The notes under the pieces were generated by a model. It was not told the origin of the DNA and searched no databases. It saw only the letters and a list, made by a program, of their open reading frames with translations. Shown piece after piece: positions 9,562 through 19,399 of a stretch of DNA of 29,015 bases (position 1 is its first letter; each line of letters begins with the position of its first letter). Origin of the DNA: Saprolegnia diclina VS20 (lineage: Eukaryota; Oomycota; Saprolegniomycetes; Saprolegniales; Saprolegniaceae). Position numbers and translations under genes: made by a program. Location: assembly GCF_000281045.1 (NCBI RefSeq), contig NW_008246076.1:257207-286221 (forward strand), written 5' to 3'.

Positions 9562-12500
9562 ATGTGGCAGTCGGCGCGCTCCACGAGCCGCGCGTGGACG
9601 CTCGTATGCGACAAGCTCTCGGCGACCGACGATCTGCTCTCGACGGCGGAGCTCGACGCACTCCTCGCCAAGGTCGCCTCGCTCCCGCTGCCGCCGCCAC
9701 GCCTACGCTCGGACGACGTCGGCGGCACTTTGGCCGCGCTCGCTACCAAGGTGCCCACCAAGTCGGAGCTACTCGTCGCGGACTTTATGCTCGTGCTGCG
9801 CCACGTCTGCAAGGAAAAACTGCCGCTCCGGCCCGAGCACGTGACCATCGTGCTGACGTACTGCATGAACGCACTGCTTCACTGCCCGTCGTGGTAGACA
9901 CATTGCATTTTATTGCATCCATAGAGGCACTCATGCCACGGGGCTAGGTACGCGGAGCCGACGCTCTCTGGTATGGCACTGCTATTGCGCGACAATGCCG
10001 ACAAGTGCCCGTTGCTGCACGAGTCGATCGTGACGCACCTCGCGGCGTACCTCGACCCGACGAGCGCCGACGTGGGCGCGCGCTTTGCAGCGACGCAGTG
10101 CGTGGCGTACCTCCTGCACGCGTCGACCCTCGCGCCCCCACCCGCGTTTGCCCTGCGTCTCTGGACGACGCTGGTCGACAACTTTTTACAGCAGTGCCGC
10201 CAGCTCCGCGGCGACGTGCCCGGCGTCCAGTGGACCATGGACCGCATGTTGTACAAGGTACGATCGGCGGCCGTGTCGAAGATGTTCTGAACCTGGCGGT
10301 AGACCTGCGCCGCCAGCCTCGAATGCATTTTGGCGCTCTTGCCGGCGCGAGATGCCGACGACCTCGGTCAGCAAATGCAGTTTGCGCTGCCCAACGTCCT
10401 TGCGAGCTTGCGTCAGATTTTGGGTTCAATTTTTTTTCATTTTTTAGGATTTACTCTGATTTTGGATGGGGTTAGGGTGTGGGCTCGTGCTCCAGGGCCC
10501 GACGGCTTCGTCGATCTCGGACTCGGACTCGGAGACACTCAAGCAGGGCATGTACGACCGCGCTTTTGCTGTCATGGTCTCGATCCACGACCTAACGTAG
10601 TGGGCTGAGCGCACGCTTGCGCCACCTTGTCGTGCGCGTGCTGTGCGTCATTCTCAAGGTGTACCCCTCGAGCATCACGCCATCGATGAGTCTCTACCTG
10701 CCCGAGAGTCTGTCGCTGCACATGGTGCTGTACGACCAGTCGCCGTCGCTGTTGACGCTACTGATCTCGGACCCGTACGAACTCGTGCGCCTTGAAGCGC
10801 TCAAGTGGCTTGAGCTCTTGTGGCCGGCGCTCGAGCTGCGCCGCGACCTCACCCTCGCCAAGGCGCCGACGGCGACGACGTTTCGGTCGCGCTCGGCGAC
10901 GATGCTCTTGATGATCCACCAAGTGCACATTGCGTTGCTCCACGCGATGCGCGTCGAGCCCGACATGGCGACGTTGGTTCAAATCCTCAAGGTACGCGCT
11001 TTTTTTGCATTTTTCAACTTTTTTTTGGTATTATTCTATCGCTCTAGACGCTGACGCTGCTCGTGCAACAAGTACCGTACGGCCACGTGCTGCAGGAGCT
11101 CGCAAGCGCAACACCGCCGCTCGCCTCGGTCCTGCAAGCCATGCTCGTCCATGTCCACGCGCTCCTCTTTGCCTCGGGTACGTGAATAGCTAGGTACATA
11201 GGCAAACGATGAACTAGACCACTCGATTCGCGTCGCTGCACTGGCCTGCATGTCGAGTCTCTTGAGCACAAGCGAGCCGTGTGCTGTAATCTTGCGCTGG
11301 CTCGAAGGCGACCTGCTCCCGCTGACACTGCCGACGTGGTCTGCCAAGCGAACGCCATGGACGGCCGCCCGCAAGACGCCGTTTTTGGTCGAGATGCTGG
11401 TGCAGGCCACAGCCAACGAGCCCCTTGCCGTGTCATTTCACCGTCTGGACGCCATGGCGCTGCTCTCCAAGGTGGCCAAGAACTATGCGCCCGCATTGAG
11501 GTCCGTGTCCTTGCGTACTTGCGGTGGCTCACGCGATACTCTTGTGCTAGCCGCCATTGGCCGCGCTTGGCGGACTTTTTGTTGGTTGCGTTTCGCGACG
11601 TTGACCAAAACGTGCGCCTCCAAGCCGTCAAGATTTTGGAGAACTACATCAAAGGCGACACGGCCAACAACCACTACGTACGTGTATATGTCGATTGTAT
11701 CAATGTATCAACGGGTACCACTAGCTGCCGTTTCTATCGACGCATGTGGTGCGCGCGTTCCAGGACCCGTCGCATCATGTCCGCGCCAGTGTCTGCGCGT
11801 GTTTTACGCTGCTGCGCGAAGCCGACTGGGCGACACTGTCGCTGGCGCCGCTGACGAAAACGTTTCTTGCGACGCCCCTCGACGCGTCGGCGGTCGTCCG
11901 CGCCGCGGGCTTTCGTCTCCTTGGCGCACTCGTCTTGCTTCCCATCTTCAAGGTGCGTTGTTGTCGATATCATTTCTTATATTTTCTGATTTGTCTTTAT
12001 TTATTTCTGATTTTCGTTTACATCTAGACGCCCAGCTTTGTGTCGCAGGTGGTGCGGCTAGGCATGCGCCTCGCGACCGACTCGACGCTCAACGTGCGCG
12101 TCCGCGTCGTGTGGGCCATTGGCAATGCGTGCACGACGCCCGGCCCCGACTCGACTGAAGCCCAAGACATGTAGGGTTTGGGTAGGGTTTGGGTTTATGA
12201 TGTATGCTGTGTTTCAGGCCCTGGCTCATCATGCTGCTCGAGCCGGCGCTTGTCTGCCACGTGCTCGAATGCATGCTCACGATGCTCGATGACAATGACA
12301 AGGTCGTGTCGAGTGTTGTCCGAACCATGGGTCTCGTCGCGCGCTGGCTGTGTGCGTCGCCGTACCTCTCGCAAGTCGCGCAGCGGAACGTGGCCGTGGC
12401 GCCAAGCCGACTGCTCGCGACCGCCATGGAGAGCTTGGCGCGCAAGATTGGCGACGGGGCGCCCAAGGTACACGCTCGTTGCATCTGGGGTTTCTGTGTA

Positions 12501-13276
12501 TTTTACACTGTATTTTTGTCGGTGGTAGGTGCGTTGGAACTCGTGCCACGCGCTCGCCAAGATCTTTCAGAGTCCCGAGCTGCCCGTGGCGTCAGCGCCG
12601 TGGACGCCGACCGTGTTTGCGGCGCTCCTCGGGGCCATCCAGCAGCAAGACAACTTCAAGGTACCCACTCGCAAGCTAGAGGCGCACCCAGTCGATGCGT
12701 CGCTAGGTGCGGATCAGCGCAACAATGGCGCTCCGCGTCTCACTCACGCGCGTCTCGTACGGAGTGTTTTACGAGCCCATTGTGCTTGCGGTCGTCGACA
12801 CGCTGGACGCGGCTGTGGAGCTCAAGGACATATCCGAGTTCAAGTACAAGGAGCAGCTCGAGCTCCAGTTGTCGTTTACCTTGCTGCACTTGGTGGGCGT
12901 CGCGCAGTCGCCGGCCGACGAGGCGCTGCTGGGCCGTATCTTTTCGCGCCAGTACAAGAATTTTGTGTACGACTGGCTCTACCACCACCAGCACAAGATG
13001 GTACGACATTGCGTTATCTCAACAAGGGGTAGGGTTGTCATGCATGGTTCATAGTATGCGGCCATTTTCGGCGACGAAGGCGAGGCCAGTGGACCGCTGG
13101 ACGATGGCCATGAAGTCAACCCGCTGAGCTGCACGGCGGTCGTGCACGCGTGCGACGTGCTCTACCGCGTCGTCCGCGACCACTGCCCGCACACGTCGGC
13201 GTGCCTCGGGCAAATCGCTGAAGTCAAGCTCATTTTTGAGATGGATCTCAACCACCTCGACGGGTTTGAGTTTTGA
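9562..13276 (+). CDS. HEATR6: HEATR6 homologue, HEAT-repeat protein, 14 exons
   Basis: Exons 9562-9893, 9948-10257, 10303-10423, 10476-10551, 10601-10991, 11048-11177, 11218-11500, 11551-11677, 11725-11952, 12028-12170, 12218-12467, 12529-12660, 12707-13000 and 13055-13276 join in phase to TGA, giving about 1,012 residues (human HEATR6 about 1,180). Signatures shared with HEATR6: CMNALLHCPSW near residue 110 (human ..CSSW), a serine/acidic linker SSISDSDSE, QVHIALLHAMRVEP then IRVAALACMSSLL, NVRVRVVWAIGNACTTP, and the strong C-terminal block KVRWNSCHALAKIFQSPELP, SAPWTP, NFKVRISATMALRV, EFKYKEQLELQ. These are alpha-helical HEAT repeats, a scaffold for protein contacts; the molecular role of the family is poorly known. 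No membrane segment or signal peptide. An upstream in-frame ATG at 9448 is possible but lacks support. Intron 10 (12171-12217) contains telomere-like G/T repeats. The gene converges on Acinus. Confidence 0.88.
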
Positions 13277-13309
13277 GGTTGGCTTAACACGAAAATTTGC
13301 GTCATCGGC

Positions 13310-14788
13310 CTACAAGGACGTGGTTGTGGTCGTGGCGACGGCCGAGGTTTGCCGCAGCGCCACTTGCTCGGACGTGAGCGGCAAGTAGTAGAGCACGGGC
13401 TTGGTACTCGTTTTCCAAAACAGGTCTTCCATCGTCACGGGCGGCGCTATTGCAGGCGGCTCTTGAGGCGGTCTCGACACTAGAGTCTTGGGTCACGCAG
13501 TCGTACCTGGGAGCGAGGCGGCTGTCGGCTTGCCCACGGACGCGACCAACGTTGGTCTTCGTCGCAGCTCGGGCACCGGGTTCTAGCACGTCATAAGGAC
13601 ACACGCTACGGTGAGCGGCATACCGCGACTGCAATCATCTTGGCAGTCGATGCCGAGTAGTCGACCGAAAGAGTCTTGCCATGGTGGGCCGGCCACACGA
13701 CGCCGTGGAGGCGCTGACGCGTCGCCGTCGCCTAGTTAGTCATGTCTCTAAACACAATAATGTCATCATTTGGACGCACAATTTCCGGAGTCGCAAACGT
13801 AACGTAGCAATGCGTCTTGATGCCATCGATCCAAAAGCCATGGTCCTCGACAAACGAGCCGTCGGCTTGGACGAGCGCCTAGGGGTCGGGAAGTTGCAAC
13901 GGTGCGGGACGTCGCGTCGTACGTGGACTGCGGGCAGCGTGAACGGACGAACAAAGTTGTCGATACGGAGCGTGCACGAAAGAGGGTTCCTACAAGCAAG
14001 TAGTACAGCGAATGCAAGGACAAGATAGCATGCGTACTTGGCCGGTGGCACGGACATGACGACAGACGGTGTCGCTTCGACCTTGCGCTTCTTGGCTGGA
14101 GGTGCCGCCGTGTCGATATCTACACGTGTTGGTCGTTGATACGTTGATAGAATGTCAATGTACCGGGGGCTGACGACGCAGCAACGTGGGGAGTCGACAG
14201 TACATCTGGCTCCGTGGTCATTGGCCCATCGGGCGTCGTATCTGCATCTACAGAGTCGGATCTGGTAGGTGGTTTGTTGTTCGAGGCGTCGTACGGGCTG
14301 GATCGTCGGTGTTCTCTTGGCTCGTCGTCGTCGCAATAGCCTCGGGTGCGACGGTGGCCGTCGGTTCCACTGGTTGTAATGGCTCGCTTGCAGTAGAAAG
14401 CGCCTCGTTGACCGGCGCCGCCTCTGCAGTCGGCGCGGCCGCTTCGTTGGCCGGCGCGTCCAGGTTGCAGTTGGACGCAGGAGCCTCTTCGCTCTCCGCA
14501 GGCGCATTTGACTCCTATCGCACGCAGTTTGTTTGGGCATGTCGACTAGGATGGAAGAGCGCGCACCTCGAGAAGCGCCACGAGGCGTGCCTTGAGCTCG
14601 GCCTATCCGCGACGCCATGGCCTCGCTCCCGCCGTGTGCACGAGTTCGTACCTTGGTCCCGCGGGTGGCAGCGCCGAGCTTCTGGAGCTCTGCCTGCAGC
14701 TTCTTCACCTAGGCGCCATGCGTGCGTGGGCAGTCCAGGCTCGACGCAGTCGTACCGTCATGCGGTCGATGGCTTCCGTGCTTGGCAT
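13310..14788 (-). CDS. ACIN1: Acinus homologue: SAP domain, RRM-like domain, RSB motif
   Basis: Eleven exons (14788-14756, 14708-14652, 14602-14567, 14514-14295, 14247-14164, 14119-14038, 13989-13929, 13878-13780, 13731-13624, 13582-13507, 13461-13310) join in phase to TAG, giving 335 residues. Residues 8-42 form a SAP domain (MTVKKLQAELQKLGAATRGT, then AELKARLVALLE), known to bind DNA or chromatin. A Pro/Ala/Glu/Thr-rich linker follows, with a nuclear signal PPAKKRKVE at about 150-158. Residues ~174-260 match the Acinus RRM-like domain: LRIDNFVRPFTLPA, FWIDGIKTHCYVTFATPE, TRQRLHGVVWP, LSVDYS. Residues 296-315 match the RNPS1-SAP18 binding motif (DLFWKTSTKPVLYYLPLT; human DLFRKTKAAPCIYWLPLT). 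Acinus with RNPS1 and SAP18 forms the ASAP complex, an exon-junction-complex partner acting in splicing. The protein is far shorter than animal Acinus (over 1,300 residues): it lacks the long RS-rich parts. Stops 33 bp from the HEATR6 stop. Confidence 0.88.
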
Positions 14789-14945
14789 CGTCGAGGTGCA
14801 GTGAAATGGAGAGTGCTGCATTTGCGCCAATCACCGCACGCCATGCCGATATTCACCAATCACATGCGTTTGTGAGTAATCGCAAGCTGCATTATGCCCA
14901 ATGGCCTGTCGATTCTATTGTAGGCGCGCTGTGATTGGATACAAA
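14789..14945. promoter_or_regulatory. CCAAT-box cluster upstream of Acinus
   Basis: Within 150 bp of the Acinus start there are CCAATCAC (about 14828), CCAATCAC (about 14855), CCAAT (about 14899) and the reverse GTGATTGG (about 14930). Repeated CCAAT boxes on both strands suggest an NF-Y type promoter. A CCATTTCACTGC stretch 12-24 nt upstream of the ATG is a weak initiator candidate. Binding is inferred from consensus. Confidence 0.45.
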
Positions 14946-15837
14946 GCGTGGATAATCGAAGATTTCGAGCGGGTCGTTGGCGTCGGTACGAGTGATTGAT
15001 AAAGTTGTGCAGCGTTCACAACATTCAACAACAACACAAAGAACCGTGATGGAGTTGGCGGTCGTCGACGAAGCTGCACATCAAATTATGATGTGTAGCT
15101 TGGAAGTTTCTTCGTCTAAATCTCTAGGATCAAAGCGAAGGCTCCAGAAGACAGAGCATTACACTTGGTCATGTCATGTACTAGTATCTAACCATTGCAA
15201 ACTCTAACGATACATTTTGACATGTTGTCGTTCATTCCCGACTGGAACCAAGACGCCACAACATTAGGACGTGTNNNNNNNNNNNNNNNNNNNNNNNNNN
15301 NNNNNNNNNNNNNNNNNNNNNNNNNNNNNNNNNNNNNNNNNNNNNNNNNNNNNNNNNNNNNNNNNNNNNNNNNNNNNNNNNNNNNNNNNNNNNNNNNNNN
15401 NNNNNNNNNNNNNNNNNNNNNNNNNNNNNNNNNNNNNGGTACGGTCACTTTCTTGGGTGCCAACGTCATACACAAGCACACCATCGTAGCGCGTCGTGTA
15501 AATCGCACCTTGGATCGATACAATATTGTCTGGTACTACTGTATTGCAGCAAAAAGCAGCGGGCCCGACATGCCGCGTTCATTCGCCATGATACGACGAC
15601 CTCTCGTAGCTTCGAGTATCTGCCATTGTAGTAGGTGAGCTCTAAGTGTCGACTGTACTAGCCAAACGAGAGCTCCACTTTGGATAATCCCGTAATGCGA
15701 GACTCGGATTGGCAAACGTGATATCCGTCCAGTACAATCCACACACGGCAGCAACTCTTTACAACGTTGTGCAAGCGACGATCACTTGCAGCTCCGGCCA
15801 TCCCACTCACTGCCCACGCACAGGATGTGCCCACATT
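14946..15837. other. Spacer between Acinus and the TRP cluster
   Basis: No gene can be supported. A + frame at 14977-15207 is open but not codon-like. The region is broken by the run of N, so a small gene or exon could be hidden. Confidence 0.5.
15275..15437. other. Assembly gap (163 N)
   Basis: Undetermined bases run from 15275 to 15437. Frames that appear open across it mean nothing. The true length is unknown if N marks a scaffold join. Confidence 0.98.
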
Positions 15838-15853
15838 GCTCATTTTCGATTTT
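15838..15853 (+). promoter_or_regulatory. Oomycete-type initiator (Inr/FPR) of TRP-like gene 1
   Basis: GCTCATTTTCGATTTT matches the oomycete core promoter consensus GCTCATTYYNCAWTTT at all but one position (G for C). It ends 6 bases before ATG 15860. This supports both that start codon and the oomycete assignment. The transcription start would fall within or just after the TCATT, leaving a very short 5' leader. Confidence 0.6.
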
Positions 15854-15859
15854 GCAGCC

Positions 15860-17764
15860 ATGAGTTTTCAACCCTTGGAAAGCTCTACCGCCCGACCCGA
15901 CCCACCGCTGCGTGGCCTTGAGGAAGCAAACACGGACGGTCGCCTGGCCCAAGGGGTGTCCATGATGGAGCTCGACACGCTGCGTGACAAAGTCGAGAGA
16001 GCTGCGAAGATCCTCAAGGTAGTACTCGTATCGATCTATTGTGTACGACACGAGATATCATTGGGCGATGCATTTCTAGGATCGCATCTCGATTGACGCC
16101 GATGCGTTTTCGAGCGATTTCGCCAACGTCCCTTGGGACAACCATTTAATGACGCTCTTGCACCACGGAGACGAGTACATCCATGGAGACTCGATATCCT
16201 CGAAGATCAAAGCCGCGAAGAAGGAGCTTTTGATGCACCCCGTGATGCGCTACGTCGTGTCTCTTGGGTGGCGGGTATGATACTCTGGACTCTCCGAGTT
16301 GATGACGTCGGTTCTAAAACTGCGGTATTGGTGTAGAAGTTTGGTCTGCGCAAGTACTGCGAGCAGCTCTTCATGCACTTGCTCTTGCTCTTGACGCTCA
16401 CGGTGTCGCTCGGGCTCTCGCTGGGGACCGCGACAGGTCCCAAATTTGAGAAAGTCTTCATGTTTTGGCTCGTCTGCATGTCATTCCTTCTTTTGTCGCT
16501 GCTCGCGACGCGCTTCTTGACGTGGAAGAACAAGGTGCCGTGCGCTTGGCTGACGCTCGTGCTGTGGTACGGCGTCGTCGCGGGCGTCCTCATTTACTAC
16601 GACACGCTGCTTGAGCTTCTCGAGTCGCAGGAGCTGCCCAAAGCTAGCGACTTGGAGTGGTTTGGTCGCATCAACAACATTCTCCTCGGGCTCTCGGCGC
16701 TCTACTTTTGCATCTTTGAGCTCCGCGAGTTTGCGGCGGATATGCCGGACAAAGACGATCGCCGTGACATTCTCGGCCGCTGGCTCTGCGCTTTGGACTA
16801 CATGCTCACGTCGATCATCAACTTGTTCAAGGGTGACCACCCGTCGCCGTACCTCGAGTCGTACTGGAATCGCATCCAGCTCCCAACCTTCTTCTTCGTC
16901 TTTGTCTACGTCGGCTGCGAGTTTACGGCGCCGTTCTCGGACAATATGCGTGTTTACGCTGGCATTCCGGCCATCTTGCTGCTCTGGATCATGTGTGTCC
17001 AGTACCTCGAAGTCTTCCCCGCCGTCGGGTACCTCCTCCCGATGATGCGGCGCATGCTCGCCGACGTCGCTTGCTACTTGGTCTTTTATTTTCCGATCCA
17101 GTGCGCGTACTCGAGCGCGTACTACCTCCTCTTCAAGAGCCAGGGCGACCACCTCAAGCCGTACGAGCCCGAGCCAGCGTTCGCGTCGAACTTTACGAGT
17201 GCCATGCACCGCTTTTTCCCGGGCGTCGACACCTCCGACAACGCAACGACGATGGCGCTCCTTACGGTCCTCAAGACCAAGGACAAGTCCGACATGTTCC
17301 TAGGCTACGAGACGATGCCCAAGAGCTTCCTCACCACGTACCTCGTCACCTTTGGCCAAATCAACTTGGAGCCGTTCGACCAGCTCGAGTCACCGTCGGC
17401 GTATGTGCTCGGCTACCTTCTCTTGGTCACGCACGCGACCATCGTGATCGTCATGCTCCTCAGCGCCCTCATTGCGATGATGAACAAGACGATGGGCGCC
17501 CACATGGATGAAGCCAAGCTCGAGGCGTGCATCACATTCGCCGAGTGCGTTTCCCGTATGAGAAAGGTCGATACGATTACGGTAAGCAAGATCGATTGGG
17601 ACAACCTGGGCTATCAAAAACTGTACGATGACACTATGGCCGATGACAAGTATGACAAGATCCCCAGTAATCAAGAGCTGCTCAAGGCGATAACGGACCT
17701 TACCAAAGTTGAAGCTCCAGCCGAGGGCCAGGCTCGTCGGCGCAGTGCGGGAGGGTTAGTATAA
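15860..17764 (+). CDS. TRP-like cation channel (Ion_trans), copy 1, intact
   Basis: Exons 15860-16018, 16080-16274 and 16337-17764 give 593 residues. The N-terminus (1-118) is soluble and ends in LLMHPVMRYVVSLGWR, followed after intron 2 by KFGLRKYC: the HP..R....KW.KFG pattern typical of the pre-S1 region of TRPV/TRPA-like channels. No ankyrin repeats are seen. From residue 131 on there are at least seven hydrophobic segments, including LFMHLLLLLTLTVSLGLSLG, FMFWLVCMSFLLLSLLATRF, LPTFFFVFVYVGCEF, a putative pore stretch FLTTYLVTFGQINLEPF, and the S6-like helix VTHATIVIVMLLSALIAMMN. A cytosolic tail of about 100 residues follows, with many charges. Compared with copy 2 it has a roughly 35-residue insert before the pore (about 440-475). 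Likely a plasma-membrane or endomembrane Ca2+/cation channel; selectivity and gating cannot be read. The start is set by the initiator just upstream. Confidence 0.85.
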
Positions 17765-18069
17765 TCAATGCTAATGACGAGGCAGTTTTTCATGGACACG
17801 AGGACGTAGTTCATGGTGGATTCGTCCAGGTTGGCCTTGTAACGTGGGCCGCGACAAGAAAGCATTTCCGCAACAGACAAAGCCAGCCAAGAGTATCGAT
17901 TGAAACGCAGGCCCTCTTCAGCTGGATGGACCCTCTTACTCTCTCACCCGCGTGCAAAAGTACCATAAACTCTCACAATTATATGTTTCCCAACAGCGTC
18001 CTTTGCGTCGAGCGATTCCTTTCCAAAACACAGGCGCGGACATTGTGATCGAAAGATCATCCGCCACTA
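17765..18069. other. Spacer downstream of TRP-like gene 1
   Basis: Nothing recognisable beyond the 3' flank of the gene. Short open frames here do not resemble the channel family or neighbouring exons. Confidence 0.45.
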
Positions 18070-18260
18070 TCAGGTATCATTATCCGGATCCGGTTCCGAA
18101 TGCATTGCACGAGGAAGTGCGCACGAGCGCATGCAAATTGCAAGTCCCCAGACAAAGTGGTAGTTCCGGCAAGCCATGCTCACGGCACTGTGTGCCGTTG
18201 CATATCTGTGCAGTCGGCAATAAGATTTGTTTCTGCATTTGCTTCTCAGTCTCAGTAGGC
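18070..18260 (+). repeat. Duplicated TRP upstream region, copy A
   Basis: This segment is similar to 19193-19390, the region upstream of TRP-like gene 2. Shared anchors: TATCCGGATCCGG at 18081 (19204 in the other), CACGAGCGCATGCAAATTGC (GACGAGCGCGTGCAAACGAC), and TCTGCATTTGCTT (TTTGCATTTGCCTT) near the expected initiator. The distance from the anchor to the start codon is 201 bp here and 196 bp in gene 2, so the promoter was duplicated with the gene. Confidence 0.6.
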
Positions 18261-18281
18261 TCAGTAGCCACCACCAGCGAT

Positions 18282-18866
18282 ATGGCACAGCACATGGAAT
18301 CGGTCGATGCCAGCAGCTTGCACGTACACCCGACGCCATTTCATAGCGCCAACTAGGAGCGCAGAGGTCAACTTGCGCTGGTTGTAGCCTAGGCTATTGC
18401 ATCAAGACTCTGCGAAGCGTCAAGAAGAGAAGTTCTTGTCGACTTGTTGTCGTCTAGCAGTATAGACACTAGTTTACCACCAGGTTGATCCGGGCTCGAG
18501 TCCAGGGCCCCGTTCTGATTCGAAGCATGCCAAGGAGCTCTCCGACGAACAAGGGTCAATGCTAATGGAAACTTGATTCGATATTGAAGAAATCCACCCG
18601 CGACGCTCTCCTTTTTCAGCTGCTGCGTCACGACACCATGGCCGACGTGTCTTGGTTTGATACCGTTGGTTACAAGAGAAAAACGGTACCCCAACATGCG
18701 CATCACATCGTGCTGAAGTGACGGGTACGGGCACTCGCTGACCTATGTGATCTTATAAAATTCATTAGGCGTTTGTCTTTCGCATGCATTGCAAACACCT
18801 CTTCATGTGTACTGGCTGCTCGTCTCCACGACGATGATCTCGCGCTCGATGAGCCTCGGCGCTTGA
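18282..18866 (+). pseudogene. Decayed remnant of a TRP-like channel gene (copy 2 of 4)
   Basis: An ATG at 18282 sits where the gene 2 start would be, but its frame ends at 18356. From about 18590, LLFQLLRHDTMADVSWFD can be aligned with LLFRLLHDDTSSNMSWFH of gene 2, followed by CTGAAGTGACGG against CTTAAGTGGCGG, where the conserved Trp codon is now a stop. A 44-nt intron (18725-18768) is still recognisable, then the start of exon 2 (CGTTTGTCTTTCGCATGCA..) for about 100 bp with frame damage. Similarity ends near 18866, so most of the channel domain is missing. A tRNA-like repeat lies at 18450-18507, inside the N-terminal part. A dead copy of the host's own gene family. Confidence 0.75.
18450..18507 (+). 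repeat. tRNA-Val-like repeat, copy 1 (degenerate)
   Basis: GTCTAGCAGTATAGAC forms a perfect D-stem (GTCT/AGAC). It is followed by ACTAGTTTACCACCAGG and a B-box-like GGCTCGAGTCC. The second copy at 21367 is clearer. The acceptor stem is not formed, so this is a tRNA-derived repeat or relic rather than a working tRNA gene. It lies inside the TRP remnant. Confidence 0.5.
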
Positions 18867-19192
18867 GGATGCACCGCTGTTTGGGGGCAAATTTCACAAC
18901 ACGCTGTTTGATTGCGGAGAGCTTGGTCTTAAGTGGGGCTGCACTAGATGGCGTACAGTATGACGTAGGCGGATGCGCCGGCTTTTGGAGCCATCAGATC
19001 CCACCTCGGGTGAGGCTGCAGGACCTGTGGCATCGCGTCGGCAGTGTGCCAGTAGGGTGCTTACTACACTGAGAGAAGGCCGCCATGGGCGTACATGGAT
19101 CCCCCAGAAATCCCACGTCGGGTCACTTCCGAACAGCCACCGTTGCGTTGAGAGTATATTCCCGTTCCTCACCAAACCGTGCATTAGATGAT
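18867..19192. other. Spacer between TRP remnant and gene 2
   Basis: Similarity to the TRP family stops near 18866 and resumes with the upstream region of gene 2 at about 19193. No gene or element recognised. Confidence 0.45.
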
Positions 19193-19390
19193 TGCCGAAT
19201 CTTTATCCGGATCCGGATAAGTATGCGCTTGCCACTTTGCAGTATCTCGACGAGCGCGTGCAAACGACAAGTCCAGTTGAGGTACCTGTCCCGACATCGA
19301 ACTCGGTGCAAATGATAGAACTGTGCACTGCAGCACACAGTGCAGTTGCCAGGACGATTCATTTTTGCATTTGCCTTGTCTTTCGCATAC
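19193..19390 (+). promoter_or_regulatory. Upstream region of TRP-like gene 2 (duplicated, copy B)
   Basis: Homologous to 18070-18260. It holds TATCCGGATCCGG at 19204 and an initiator-like ATTCATTTTTGCATTTG at about 19358-19374, close to GCTCATTYYNCAWTTT with one extra base between the two halves, 26 bp before ATG 19400. Confidence 0.55.
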
Positions 19391-19399
19391 AACAGCAGC

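Noticed and set aside
10424-10475. A one-base frame conflict in HEATR6 exon 3 to 4
   Set aside because: It appears only if the acceptor at 10495 is used. The acceptor at 10475 restores the phase with a 52-nt intron.
13480-13506. A 27-nt ultrashort intron in Acinus, with similar 22-35-nt gaps in the coiled-coil gene and HEATR6
   Set aside because: In every case a later acceptor or earlier donor gives an intron of normal length (45-52 nt) in the right phase, so ultrashort introns are not needed.
14186-14875. A 229-residue + strand frame rich in Ala/Ser/Gly
   Set aside because: It is antisense to the Acinus exons, whose SAP, RRM and RSB motifs are clear.
15195-15638. Frames running across the N gap
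   Set aside because: They are open only because N codons cannot be stops.
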